The notes beneath the pieces were generated by a model. The model was not told the DNA's origin, did no database searches, and saw nothing but the letters and a program-made list of their open reading frames with translations. A stretch of DNA of 64,000 nucleotides from Edaphobacter aggregans DSM 19364 (GTDB lineage: Bacteria > Acidobacteriota > Terriglobia > Terriglobales > Acidobacteriaceae), in assembly GCF_000745965.1 (NCBI RefSeq), contig NZ_JQKI01000027.1:19095-83094 (forward strand), read 5' to 3'. Position 1 is the first letter of the stretch, and every line of letters begins with the position of its first letter. This document shows positions 53,493-63,670 of the stretch, piece by piece. Both the position numbers and the translations under genes were made by a program.

Positions 53493-54692
53493 ATGGAAAC
53501 CGCTACGGAGACCGCGAATCGCAGACGAACCGGGCGCCGGGTCGTTCTCGGCGTAGTGATCGCAGCCGCGATCGCTCTGCTGCTGGTCGCTTATGAGGTG
53601 AACCGCTCGCCTCGCACCGACGACGCCAGTGTGTGGGCGAACTACATCGAGATTGCTCCGGAGGTCAGCGGCCGCCTGGTGGAGCTTCCGGTCAAGGACA
53701 ACGCTTACGTGAAGAAGGGCGACCTTCTCTTCGTCATCGATCCGCGGCCCTACGAGTACGCTCTCTCGCAGGCGCTCTCTGACCAGCAAGCGCTTGAGGA
53801 GCAGATCATCGATCTGGGGCGGCGCATTGCCGCGCAGAATAGTGCCGTTCAGGCTGCGGGCGCGGCGGTGTCGACATCGAAGACCAATATCCGGACTGCC
53901 AGCAGCAATATCGAAGGAGCCCGCGCAGCCGTTACTCGCGCCAAGGCAGCGGCGGCTGCCGCCGAGGCGAAATTGAAGCTCGATACGAATGATCTGCATC
54001 GCATCGAGCCGCTGCTTCAGAAACAGTACGTTACGGTGGAGCAGGTCGATCAAGCCAATACCGCGGTGCGCGTCTCGCAGGGGAACTATGACGCAGCCCA
54101 GGCTGCGCTGGCGCAGGCGCAGGCGCAGCTGGACGAGGCCATGCTGCACCAAGAGGTGGCGGGCTCGCAGGCCGCTGAGTCCCAGGCGAAGCTCAGCCAG
54201 AGCATCCATGCTATCGACCGGATCGAGACGCTGGAGTCGCAGCGACCTGCAAAGGCGGCGAAGGTGGACAGTGCGCGTCTCGATCTCGAGTGGACTCGCG
54301 TCGTCGCACCCTTCGATGCCTACGTCACGAGCATGAATATCTCTGTCGGAGCTTACGCTCACCCGGGCACGCCGATGTTCACGCTGATCGACACCCGCAA
54401 ATGGTATGTCATCGCGAACTACCGGGAGTCCAAGCTAAAGAAGATTCCCATCGGCGCGCCCGTTGACGTTTACCTGATGGGCCATCCCGACCGGCGCTTT
54501 AAGGGTAGGGTCGAGAGCGTAGGATTCGGCGTGCTTCCTGAAGATGGCAAGCTGGCCAATGGCCTTCCCAATATTGAGCGCACGTTGAACTGGGTGCATC
54601 TCTCGGCGCGCTTCCCGGTCCGTGTGCTCATCGAAGACCCTGATCCGAACCTCTTCCGTATCGGCGAGACCGCCGTGACTGTCGTGAGGTAG
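53493..54692 (+). CDS. HlyD-family membrane-fusion protein (MdtN/EmrA-like)
   Basis: 399 residues. One N-terminal membrane helix (VVLGVVIAAAIALLLVAYEV, about 14-33) anchors it in the inner membrane. The motif YIEIAPEVSGRLVELPVKDNAYVKKGDLLFVIDPRPY, here in parts IAPEVSGRLVEL and VKKGDLLFVIDPRPY, is the first half of the lipoyl domain. A long alpha-helical hairpin rich in Ala/Gln follows (about 90-245), then the second lipoyl half (LEWTRVVAPFDAYVTSMN) and a beta-barrel. It would link the FUSC-type inner-membrane protein to the TolC duct. The start has AAGGAG close upstream. Confidence 0.93.
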   Translation: METATETANRRRTGRRVVLGVVIAAAIALLLVAYEVNRSPRTDDASVWANYIEIAPEVSGRLVELPVKDNAYVKKGDLLFVIDPRPYEYALSQALSDQQALEEQIIDLGRRIAAQNSAVQAAGAAVSTSKTNIRTASSNIEGARAAVTRAKAAAAAAEAKLKLDTNDLHRIEPLLQKQYVTVEQVDQANTAVRVSQGNYDAAQAALAQAQAQLDEAMLHQEVAGSQAAESQAKLSQSIHAIDRIETLESQRPAKAAKVDSARLDLEWTRVVAPFDAYVTSMNISVGAYAHPGTPMFTLIDTRKWYVIANYRESKLKKIPIGAPVDVYLMGHPDRRFKGRVESVGFGVLPEDGKLANGLPNIERTLNWVHLSARFPVRVLIEDPDPNLFRIGETAVTVVR

Positions 54693-54697
54693 CAACC

Positions 54698-56764
54698 GTG
54701 GCCACGATGGTTTCTGCGTGGATTGACCGCTTCCAGCAGGATCTCCAACCCACGCCCGGTCGCTGGAATAGTTCGCTGCGCATCGTGCTCGCCTCGGTGA
54801 TCGCGCTGCTCCTGCTGATGACACTGCGCATGCCCTTCCTCGGGCTAAGCATGTACTTCGTGTTCCTTGTCGGGCGTGATTCTCCTGCTGTCTCTTTCCG
54901 ATCGGGCTTGTTATCGCTTCTTGCGCTGGCCGCATCGGTCGCGGTAGCGCTGGGAGTGGTTATCGCGACGGATAACGATCCGATGGCGCGCGTTCTCAGC
55001 GTCGTGATTGTCACGTTTGTAGCGGGGATGTTCATGTTGTCGAGCACGCTACCGGCGCTTGGCTCGACGTTCGGCTTCATCTACTGCACGCTCATCGCAC
55101 TGTGGGAGACCAGCTACCCGGCCGGTACGCTGGTCAAGCAGATGCTGTATCTGCTGGGGTCCATCTCTATTTCTGTTGGTTCTGTGGTTGCAGTGGAGTA
55201 CATCTTCGCGAGCCGGCATCCTGCTGAGGATCTCCAGCGGGAGCGCATCACGCGCTACTGCGCACTGGAGGAGATGTTCCGTCTGTATGCCGAGGGAGCG
55301 GACTCGTCCCGGATCCGCCAGGCGGTCACTCGCGTTTCGCGTCTGGCCGTGATAGGGCAGAGCGGTATGCAGCGGCTCTACAACACCATCGTCGAACGCA
55401 ACCTGGACACGGGCTCGCTTCCCATCGGCACGAGAGTGCGCATTACCATGCTGGCGCAGCTGATGGATCTCTCGGCCGCATTTGGGTGGCAGCATGCGTC
55501 GGTCTCCGATCCGGATCTCCGGCAGCGCTGTGCGCACATCGCTGAGTTCTGCCGCTGTATGAGCACCGGTGCCGTTCCGCCGGACCGCCGGCAGGAACTG
55601 CTGACGGAGCGTCGCGTCGCGGCCTATCCCTCGCTGTTCGAGCGGGTCGAGGGCATGATGCACTCCATCCTCGATATGCCTATCGAGGGACGCGCAGGCA
55701 CGGAGAAGACGCTGGTGGCGCTTCCTTCGGTGAAGATTCCACTTCTGGTTCCCGGAGCCATCCGTCAGCCCCAGACCATTGCCTATGCCTTGAAGATCAG
55801 CCTCTGCGCGACGGTCTGCTACATCATCTATTGGGCGATCGCGTGGCCGGGCATCTCGACTGCGGTTACGACCGTCATGATCACCGGGCTCAGCACGAGC
55901 GCAGCCACGAAACAGAAGCTCATCTTCCGTGTCGTCGGATCGATCATCGGGGGTCTGATTCTCGGGATTAGCGCGACGGCCTTCCTTCTTCCGCACATGG
56001 ACTCGATCACGTCGCTGGTTGTGCTGGTCGTTGCGGTTGCTCTTCTTTCCGCGTGGGTGAGTGGCGGGACGCATTTCAACTACATTGGCCTACAGATGGC
56101 CTTCTCGTTTTACCTGGTGGTCTTTGAGGGCTTCTCTGCTCCCACGGAGCTCGCGCCTGCCCGCGACCGTTTCATGGGTATCCTGCTTGCGTTGGTGGTG
56201 ATGGCGTTCGTCTTCGACCAGTTATGGCCCGTGCGCACGGTGACCGGAATGCGCGCTTCGCTCGCGACCATTCTTCGGGGCGTTGCCCAATTTCTCCGCC
56301 TTCCCCAGACCGCCCAGACCTCGGACGAGCTTATTCGTAAGGCAGACAGCATTCGCGATCAGATAGGGAAGACGATGGCTGGGATTCGGACGATGAACAC
56401 GGTCATCGTGTACGAGTTCGGCGTCGACCGGCGTCAGCACCAACATACGGGTGAGACGATCCTTCGCGCCGCGTTGACGGTGGTCGCCTTGTTCTGGAAT
56501 CAGTTCGCGGTTCTGCACCGCGAAGCAGACCGGGACTTTCTGACGGAGCCTGCGCTTCAGCAGTTGCGTACTCTGCTGGCGGATGGCATGGAGACCATGG
56601 CCCAGACGGTGATCCATAAGACAGACTTCGCCGTTGCTCGCCCAGCGGAGTTGATCGATCCGTCGCTGCTCACTCATCCGCGATACGGTGAATACGTTCA
56701 GCACTCGATCGCCCGTTTCGATGAGCTCCAGGGTATCGTCGCTCAGCTTAGGACGCAGCCTTAG
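54698..56764 (+). CDS. FUSC-family inner-membrane transport protein (MdtO/AaeB-like)
   Basis: 688 residues from GTG 54698, supported by GAGGT 7 bases upstream. Two blocks of membrane helices are seen, about residues 25-180 and 355-505. Each is followed by a soluble region (about 180-350 and 510-688), the repeat layout of the aromatic-acid exporter and MdtO families (FUSC). The family works with HlyD-type and TolC-type partners to export aromatic acids or toxic compounds. Gene order TolC, YtcA, HlyD, FUSC reuses the parts of the E. coli ytcA-mdtNOP set in another order. Substrate unknown. No good terminator follows; only a short GCTGGA/TCCAGC stem without a T-run. Confidence 0.9.
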   Translation: MATMVSAWIDRFQQDLQPTPGRWNSSLRIVLASVIALLLLMTLRMPFLGLSMYFVFLVGRDSPAVSFRSGLLSLLALAASVAVALGVVIATDNDPMARVLSVVIVTFVAGMFMLSSTLPALGSTFGFIYCTLIALWETSYPAGTLVKQMLYLLGSISISVGSVVAVEYIFASRHPAEDLQRERITRYCALEEMFRLYAEGADSSRIRQAVTRVSRLAVIGQSGMQRLYNTIVERNLDTGSLPIGTRVRITMLAQLMDLSAAFGWQHASVSDPDLRQRCAHIAEFCRCMSTGAVPPDRRQELLTERRVAAYPSLFERVEGMMHSILDMPIEGRAGTEKTLVALPSVKIPLLVPGAIRQPQTIAYALKISLCATVCYIIYWAIAWPGISTAVTTVMITGLSTSAATKQKLIFRVVGSIIGGLILGISATAFLLPHMDSITSLVVLVVAVALLSAWVSGGTHFNYIGLQMAFSFYLVVFEGFSAPTELAPARDRFMGILLALVVMAFVFDQLWPVRTVTGMRASLATILRGVAQFLRLPQTAQTSDELIRKADSIRDQIGKTMAGIRTMNTVIVYEFGVDRRQHQHTGETILRAALTVVALFWNQFAVLHREADRDFLTEPALQQLRTLLADGMETMAQTVIHKTDFAVARPAELIDPSLLTHPRYGEYVQHSIARFDELQGIVAQLRTQP

Positions 56765-57229
56765 CTCCTGGCTGGAGGCAAGGCGTTTCCAGCAAAGGCA
56801 GTGCTCCATGAGTGTCCGCCTGTGCAAAGGATTCTGGATTGACGTATGCGGTAACTTGGCGGCTCTCTTCATTTGCCAGGGGAGAGTGGTCCCTGCGTTA
56901 CGCCGGCGTTTGCGGTACGAATGGACCCGGATTAGCTACGACTGCTGACAAATAAATATACGGGACGGCCGCCTCGGTCAAGCCCTGATCCTGAGAGTTC
57001 CAGGAATTCCTAAGAAAAATATGCTTATGGCTATCCGCAGATCGCTATCCTGCGAGATTTTTCTGGTGGGGTTGATTGCCGGTGCGGATTCGACAGCAAA
57101 TTAATTCCCATTAACATGCTTGACATTCCACCGCCTGGTCTTCTACAAGAGAGCACACGAAAAAGCCCTTCGTAAGCGGTAACTAGAGGGAAGCTTTAGC
57201 AACAGGTTTTATAACTCTGGAGGCAGAAC
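56765..57229. other. gap with promoter of TonB receptor 4
   Basis: 465 bases without a convincing gene. The second half is AT-rich and holds the promoter-like site at 57120-57149. Nothing else was recognised. Confidence 0.5.
57120..57149 (+). promoter_or_regulatory. promoter of TonB receptor 4
   Basis: A consensus TTGACA (57120-57125), an 18-base spacer and TACAAG (57144-57149), in an AT-rich context about 80 bases before the start codon. Confidence 0.5.
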
Positions 57230-60200
57230 TTGAAAAGGCCAATATCCTTCCCCATCGCTCTAGCGGTACTGCTTCTGTGCGCGACGTTTGCGACACAGTT
57301 CGCGCTCGCCCAAGTAGACACGTCTTCTCTGAACGGCACGGTAACCGATTCCTCGGGCGCCATGGTGCCGAAGGCGAATATCACAGTACAGAACAAAGCC
57401 ACTCGCTCCGAGGTGCGCGCGACCACCAATGAGAATGGCACCTTCACCATCACCAATCTGGCGCCAGGCACATATGACCTGCGAGCCGAGGCAGCGGGTT
57501 TTCAGACTACTTCGTTCAGCGGCCTACAGATCGATCCCAACATCGGGCGGCACGTCGATATCTCGATGAAGGTCGGCGACACCGCGACATCGATCACGGT
57601 AGAGGCGGGCGCCATCACCGTGCAGACGGAGAGCGGATCGGTAGGACAGCTGATCACGCAGGAGCAGGTGAAGACCATTCAGCTGAACGGGCGTAATCCG
57701 CTCTACCTTGCGCAAATGGAGCCCGGTGTGGTGCGCAACAACTCCATGGCGGCGCTTGGCTTCGGTCTGGATAACCCGCTCAACGTGAACGGAGCGCGCA
57801 GCCAGGAGAGCATGCAGACGTTTGACGGCGCGCCTATGGTGCGCACGCGCTCGAATGGCACAAGCACGGGCGTGGCCGATGTGGACTCCACCTCGCAGAT
57901 CCAGGTGCTGAGCTCAAACTATGCTGCCGAGTACGGACGTACCTCGGGCGGTCTCATCCGTCTGGTTCCCAAGAGCGGATCGAGCGACTTTCACGGTAGC
58001 GCCTTCGAGTACTTCCGCAACAACGTGCTCAACGCCAACACCTGGCAGCGCAACAATGCCGGCCTCGGGCGTGGGGCCTTCCGTTATAACCAGTTTGGCT
58101 GGAACCTGAACGGACCGGTCTACATCCCTGGCCACTTCAATGCCAACCGTAACAAGCTCTTTTTCCTGGTTGGGCAGGAGTGGGTGAAGTACAACCACGA
58201 CGACACGTCAAGCGCTACCCTGAAAGTGCCGACGGCCCTTATGCGGCAGGGCAACTTCAGTGAGCTGCTGGTGCCAAATAATATTTTCTATGGCCGCGCC
58301 GTACAGCTTGTGAACCCCAACACGAATCAGAATTGCCTCAACAACGACTTCAGCGGCGGAAAATGCGGCGTCGCACTCAGCCCCAACGGTATCGGCCTGC
58401 TCAATGCGTACCCGCTACCCAACCTCAGCGGCAATCCTTCCAGCAACTGGACCGACACGGCGCTCTATACCGAGAAGCAGCGCAAGGACTCGGTCGTCGT
58501 CGACTTTATCCCGGCCGACGCCCATCACTTCCGCTTCAGCTTGCTGAACTACAACTACGACGACTACGAGCCTCACTTCGGCAACTTCAACACCAACCCG
58601 CGCATCTTCCACCGGCCGAACCAGATCGGTGTCTTCCATTACACCTGGACTGTCAGCCCAACCATAGTCAACGATGCGTTTGTCTCGGCCGCGGCCGACC
58701 ACGTCGATATCAACATCGACACATCGTCGGGCCTTTATGACCGCACCAAGTACGGCATCAACTACCCGTACCTGTTCGGCTCTGCCACCAAGGTGGTCCC
58801 CAACAAGATTCCGACGATCCAGATCGGAAGTTTTGGCACGCTCGACGGCGGCCCGTATCCGTCGCGCTCCGGCGGCATGGTCTACGACGTCGGCGATACG
58901 CTCACGAAGGTGTGGGGCAATCACACACTCAAATTCGGTGGACTGTGGGAGTATGCCGGCGAGAACAACTACGACCAGATCAGTGTCGACAACACACGGC
59001 CTGGTACGACCAACAACCAGAACGGCTTGTTTACCTTTACCGATCTTCGCGGCGGCCCCAGCAACGCGCCAGCTACCTATGCCAACACGAGGGCTGCTAT
59101 CGCCAACGTTGCTCTGGGTCTCTTCGACACCTATGGCGAGATCGGTCAGCGCTCTTACACGCCCTTCCGAGGCAACATGTACGAGATGTTTGGCCAGGAC
59201 CAGTGGCGCGTCAACTCAAAGTTAGTGCTCGAGTACGGCGTCCGCTACAGCATCATGATGCCGTACCATTCGCTCTGGGGGAACCAGGCATTCTTCAGTC
59301 CGAAGGATTACAACCCGTCCCTTGCTCCTACCGTCGACCCCACCAACGGCTTCCTCACGGGTGGAGACCAATATAACGGCGTGGTCATTCCCGGCTCGGG
59401 CTTCCCCAGCGCTGCCAAGGGACATGTGCCGGACAGCATCCTGAACGGCAACTTTCAGCGCCTCTTTCGTGGCTACGACAGCGGATATTCGCCGACCGTT
59501 TGGAGCAACATTCAACCACGTCTGGGCTTCGCGTATCAGGTCAATCCGGGAACGGTCTTCCGTGCCGGAGTCGGCCGCTACATCCAGCGTCTCGGCATCA
59601 GCGACGCGGTGCACGTCGGCGGCAATGCTCCTTTCCAACCGGCATCTACGGTGACGCGCGGCGGCGTAGACAATCCCGGCGGTCTCGGACAGAATGCGTT
59701 GCCGCTGGCCTTCACCTCCCACGCCTTTACCTATCCCAGCCCCGAGGCCTGGTCATGGAACATGACGGTGGAGCACGAGTTCGCCGATGTCGCAACCTTT
59801 ACACTGAGCTACGTCGGCCGCCGCGGCTACCATCTCGAGCAGCTGGCGAACATCAACCAGCTCCAGCCCGGGGGCATCCGGGCCAACATTAACCCGGATG
59901 CTCTTCGTCCCTATAAGGGCTTCTCGACCATCATCGAGGCCCAGAACACCGGCGGGTCGTTCTATCACGCCATGCAGGCCAATCTGAAGCGGCGCCTGAC
60001 GAAGGGCATCCTCTTCGGCGCCGCCTACACCTGGTCCAAGAGCCTCGACTACGGTTCGTCGAACGGCACCAATATCGTCAACGCCTTCGACAACAGCGTC
60101 ATGTACGGGCCCAGCGACTTCGACACCCGCCACGTGCTGGTGATGAACTACGTCTGGAATCTCCCCTTTGCAACCAACGCTACCAACCGCTTCGTGCGTA

Positions 60201-60715
60201 CGACGCTCGGCGACTGGCAGTTCTCCGGAACCATCCAGGCGCAGTCCGGCCGGCCACCCAGCAATGGTATCTCCCGGAACCTTGACCAGGCTGGAGTGGG
60301 GCCAGGTTCGGGCAACCAGTATTACATCAAAACCCGCACACCAAACCTGCCGCACCAGTTCGGTTCCTCGGGCCAGTATTTTGAAATCGGTTCAACCTGC
60401 AGTACGGTGCCAGCAACGTGCGTTTTTCAGCCCGCACCTGCCGGCACCTTTGCCCCTCGGGGCACTCGCAACAGCGTCTACGGTCCTGGCTTCAGCAGCT
60501 TCAATGCAGCGCTGCAGAAGGGCTTTCACATCATCCCGGGCCATGAGAACCATCAGCTGATCTTCAAGGCCGAGGCTTTCAACTACGTCAACCACCCCAA
60601 CTGGGACAATCCGGATGTGAGCCCAACCAGCGGCACATTTGGAAAGGTGACCAACAAAGGCACGACCTACGCTTCGGAGAGGCAGTTCCAGTTCAGCCTG
60701 CGGTATGCGTTCTAG
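57230..60715 (+). CDS. TonB-dependent receptor 4, Oar-like with N-terminal carboxypeptidase-regulatory domain
   Basis: 1161 residues. Translation starts at TTG 57230, with TGGAGG about 7 bases upstream and an immediate signal peptide (PIALAVLLLCATFATQFALAQ). Residues about 32-115 are the carboxypeptidase-regulatory sandwich (SLNGTVTDSSGAMVPKANITV). The plug has LITQEQVKTIQLNGRNPLYL and YAAEYGRTSGGLIRLVPKSG, and the barrel ends in FQFSLRYAF. Codon use is richer in C at third positions than in the genes to the left, where G is preferred, so it may have a different history. No glycosidase or regulator is adjacent, and the ligand is unknown. A strong terminator follows. Confidence 0.93.
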   Translation: MKRPISFPIALAVLLLCATFATQFALAQVDTSSLNGTVTDSSGAMVPKANITVQNKATRSEVRATTNENGTFTITNLAPGTYDLRAEAAGFQTTSFSGLQIDPNIGRHVDISMKVGDTATSITVEAGAITVQTESGSVGQLITQEQVKTIQLNGRNPLYLAQMEPGVVRNNSMAALGFGLDNPLNVNGARSQESMQTFDGAPMVRTRSNGTSTGVADVDSTSQIQVLSSNYAAEYGRTSGGLIRLVPKSGSSDFHGSAFEYFRNNVLNANTWQRNNAGLGRGAFRYNQFGWNLNGPVYIPGHFNANRNKLFFLVGQEWVKYNHDDTSSATLKVPTALMRQGNFSELLVPNNIFYGRAVQLVNPNTNQNCLNNDFSGGKCGVALSPNGIGLLNAYPLPNLSGNPSSNWTDTALYTEKQRKDSVVVDFIPADAHHFRFSLLNYNYDDYEPHFGNFNTNPRIFHRPNQIGVFHYTWTVSPTIVNDAFVSAAADHVDINIDTSSGLYDRTKYGINYPYLFGSATKVVPNKIPTIQIGSFGTLDGGPYPSRSGGMVYDVGDTLTKVWGNHTLKFGGLWEYAGENNYDQISVDNTRPGTTNNQNGLFTFTDLRGGPSNAPATYANTRAAIANVALGLFDTYGEIGQRSYTPFRGNMYEMFGQDQWRVNSKLVLEYGVRYSIMMPYHSLWGNQAFFSPKDYNPSLAPTVDPTNGFLTGGDQYNGVVIPGSGFPSAAKGHVPDSILNGNFQRLFRGYDSGYSPTVWSNIQPRLGFAYQVNPGTVFRAGVGRYIQRLGISDAVHVGGNAPFQPASTVTRGGVDNPGGLGQNALPLAFTSHAFTYPSPEAWSWNMTVEHEFADVATFTLSYVGRRGYHLEQLANINQLQPGGIRANINPDALRPYKGFSTIIEAQNTGGSFYHAMQANLKRRLTKGILFGAAYTWSKSLDYGSSNGTNIVNAFDNSVMYGPSDFDTRHVLVMNYVWNLPFATNATNRFVRTTLGDWQFSGTIQAQSGRPPSNGISRNLDQAGVGPGSGNQYYIKTRTPNLPHQFGSSGQYFEIGSTCSTVPATCVFQPAPAGTFAPRGTRNSVYGPGFSSFNAALQKGFHIIPGHENHQLIFKAEAFNYVNHPNWDNPDVSPTSGTFGKVTNKGTTYASERQFQFSLRYAF

Positions 60716-60755
60716 GCGGCATGGATCTGGAGTCTGCGCTCATTTGGAAATCCTG

Positions 60756-60793
60756 GAGATCCCGCGGCAATCGGCTGCGGGATCTCTTCTCTC
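60756..60793 (+). terminator. rho-independent terminator after TonB receptor 4
   Basis: GAGATCCCGC (60756-60765), an 11-base loop and GCGGGATCTC (60777-60786) form a perfect 10-bp stem followed by TTCTCTCTC. Confidence 0.8.
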
Positions 60794-60884
60794 TCAAAGA
60801 GATATTATTTCCGATATCAACTCACCGTTCGCACTGCAGCACGTAGCCGCGTCGGCGGAACAAATCATGACGACACGACCGGCG

Positions 60885-62408
60885 TCAGATCGATAGCTCG
60901 AAATAGAGGTCGGTGACGGAGATGCGATCGGTAAAAACGTTCCAATCCTCGGCGGAGCTACTCGGCGGACAGGCGTCTCGCAGTTGTTCTGCGGTTGTAG
61001 CCGCATCATCGATGCGAAGAACGCGTCCGTGCGCTCGATCGTTCAGATGGTCCACCAGCTCGGGCAACGGCATCTTGCCCCAGCGCTTCTTTAGCGCCAT
61101 CGCGTGATCCACTGGGATCATCGCGACCAGTCCATCCTTCGTCATCTGTTCCAGGCCCTTGTGGCTCAGGGTTGCGTTGTGGCTGCCGTGATGGCCCACC
61201 TTGTAGAAGATGGTGCGTGCCAGCAAGTCCGGCCCAGTCGTGACGACTTCCATCTCCTTCGCGTCTTCCTCGGTCCACTTCAGATCCTGCCAACTCAGCC
61301 AGTTGCCCGCCTGTGCGTCGCCGGGAAAGAGCAGGATCTCTCCCGTATCGACCATCTCAATTGCAAGAACGAGGCTGGTATTGTTCGTCGCAGAATCGAG
61401 CGCCAGCGCCAGCGTCTCGGAGGCGTCCAGTCATGCGCCATCGATGCGGCGCCATGACTGATCATGGACCTTCTTTGCGGATTTGTGTTCCGTCAGGCTT
61501 CCATCCTGCAACTCGCGGAAGTAATGATGATCGAAGAACTCGATGCGTTGTGCGCGGTTCAGTGGTATCTGAAAGCGGCTTTCGAACGGGGCGAGAGTGA
61601 CGTCATCTGTCGAGGGATCCCGGCTAAGCGCATTGAGGAACATCGCGTTCGATGCGGATGAGCTGTCGTCGAGTCCATAGGCCTCGTCCTTGCCGGGATC
61701 TGATTTGCGCAGCAGCTTCTCATCCTTCGGCGGTCCAAGTACGTAGAAGCGGAACTTCGGCAGTTCGGGTAACGTGATGGGCGGCTCGCCCGGCTGGCAG
61801 AACCGAAGATTCTCGCTAGCAAGTTTCTTGGCAAAGGCAAACGCGTCGGGGGTCGCACCTGAGGTCGCACCGAAGAAACCGAGGAGGCTCGCGACGCGAT
61901 CGGCCTGATTCGCCGCATTGACCTCTCTGAGACGGTTCACTGCGAGGCGCAGGGCATCTTCCGCCTTTTTTCGCTCCGCGCGCAGCTTGTTGGCAAGCGC
62001 ATCCTTCGGATCTTCGGTCCAGGCCGTCCACACCTGGGCTACCTTCCAGTTGTCTTTGATGAGGTCTTGCGCTTGCGTGAAGCCGGAGACGTGATCGTAG
62101 TGTTCATGGGTGACGACGAGTAGATCGATCTTGTTATCGGTTACGGTCGAGATATCAGCGACTGCGTCTCTTAGTTTTTGGACGCCTGCCGCATCGGTGC
62201 CCAGAACGACGCCGCAATCGATCACCATGTAGAACGGACCATTTGCCCCGGGGAGTGTGATGAGGAAGCAGTCGCCGAGGCCTTGACGGTACATACGAAT
62301 GCGAATCGGCGGTCCTGCGGTCGAAGCCTGGTGCCCGCCGTTCGACGTCGCTGTGCTGGTGGTTCCTGTTACGGGGGTGACCTTCTTTGCTGCTCTTCTG
62401 GTGGTCAT
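60885..62408 (-). pseudogene. MBL-fold (ComEC/Rec2-like) metallo-hydrolase interrupted by an in-frame TGA
   Basis: One reading frame of 507 codons with a single internal stop, TGA at 61433-61431 (codon 326). The first part holds LLVVTHEHYDHVSGF, the zinc-binding HxHxDH of metallo-beta-lactamase-fold hydrolases (about 101-107). The second part continues in the same frame with TNNTSLVLAIE, LLFPGDAQAGNW and VGHHGSHNAT (about 405), both needed for the metal site. The stop replaces what is normally Trp, as TGG to TGA would give. The start has GGAGG 7 bases upstream. It lies 29 bases downstream of the peptidase-like gene, so both belonged to one operon. Because the partner is also broken, decay is more likely than readthrough; a sequencing error is possible. 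Confidence 0.82.
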
Positions 62409-62437
62409 TCGATTTTCCTCCGGCGAAGATGTGGCGC

Positions 62438-63670
62438 TCAGAAGCCGCGGTGGAGCATGGCGAACGGCTCGTTGTAAGCGTCGGCGAGAAAATACGGGGA
62501 GCTGCCATCGGACCCCGACGCCATAAATGCCTTCATCTGTGCGATCCGGTTTACATTGTCGACACGTCTACGAATTGCATAGCGGATACGCTCCTGCTCC
62601 AGATCGATAAGCACGGTGCAGCCGCCGCGATAGGTTGTGTGCTCCTTCGTGACTGGATCGGTCTCCACGTAGCGCTGCACCATTTCGATCACAAGGTCTG
62701 TAGTCTGCTGACCGTTGCTGGCGATACGTCTCGCCGGCCGTACCGAATGGATCTCAACCTTGGGAACTCCGTTTGAAACAGGAATCTGATCGGGCATATC
62801 CGGTGTTCGGACAAGATAGACGCCGAGGTCCCGGCCAAGGGCGATGCCTGATCCTTCGGCATCTTCTGTACGAACTCCCACAGCGTGGCCCCGTTTTCCT
62901 CTGAGGCCTCGTACGATCGCTGGCGGTTCGTTGCCAGGTTCCAGCTCAGATTCATTGTCTTAAGCATCTTGCGCAGATCCCCGGTGTCGAAGGTAAAGTT
63001 TGGGGGCTGCCAGCGCAGGCTCTCCGCGGAGATGCTGCGTACGCCGCTGGGATAGATGCCTCGCCGACGGAACGCCGCGATGAACGCGACCCGTGCGTTG
63101 ATGCCGGCCTCAGGTTCCAGGTCCAGATCCGCCGTGATGAGAGCTCGGAGGTAGTGCCGAAGGTCAGGTCGACCGGAGGGCAGTAGTCCAGCGCTCGGAT
63201 GCATGCTGTCAGCACACGCGACGCGGTGGCCGCTGCTTCTACGGAAAGCCGCGTCACCAGGTCGTTCGGAATGTCGCCAGGCTGCAACACGCCGGTACCA
63301 CCAGTGGCCAGGCGTTTCAGGTCTGTCGAACGCGTCTCGTACAAGTTTAGAAATGCTTCGAAGATCGCGGCCAGCAGAACAGCTCCCCGGGCATGCGGTT
63401 CGGTCGACTTGTCATAGTCTTTGGGGGATGGCTCCTTGCCAAGCCCGCTGCGTAAGGCACGCGATCCGCTCGATGCTTGTCCGAACTGCTGTGCCAAGTC
63501 GGCGAGCAGGTTTTCAATGCGGAGATTGCCGCGCGTGCTGGCGATCGTGAAGCGGAGCGCCTCAGGGATGGAAAAGTGCTGAAAGAGCGCGACGATATCG
63601 GCGAAGGCCTCGTGAAAGGCGGCCATGTCGGGATTGGTCTGCTCCTGGTAGTAGGGATGCAGCCCATCTA
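62438..63670 (-). pseudogene. M4-like (gluzincin) peptidase-type gene, truncated by an insertion and twice frameshifted
   Basis: Three frames must be joined to read the product. From about 63670 to 63156 it reads LDGLHPYYQEQTNPDMAAFH, then EAFADIVALFQHF and on to DYCPPVDLTFG. From 63155 to about 62860 it reads YLRALITADLDLEPEAGIN to LWEFVQKMP. From there to 62438 it reads EGSGIALGRDLGVYLVRT to the stop. Each join is restored by adding one base, so both are single-base deletions. HEAFADI resembles the third zinc-ligand motif (ExxxD) of thermolysin-like peptidases. In relatives I expect a HExxH helix just before LDGLHPYY, which is where the IS630-type sequence now begins. The gene therefore lacks its N-terminus and active-site helix. 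Family naming is from memory and moderately sure. Confidence 0.7.

Noticed and set aside
61431..61433. TGA read as selenocysteine
   Set aside because: The position is not a metal ligand or redox site, the normal residue appears to be Trp, no insertion hairpin was recognised after it, and the partner gene is also broken.
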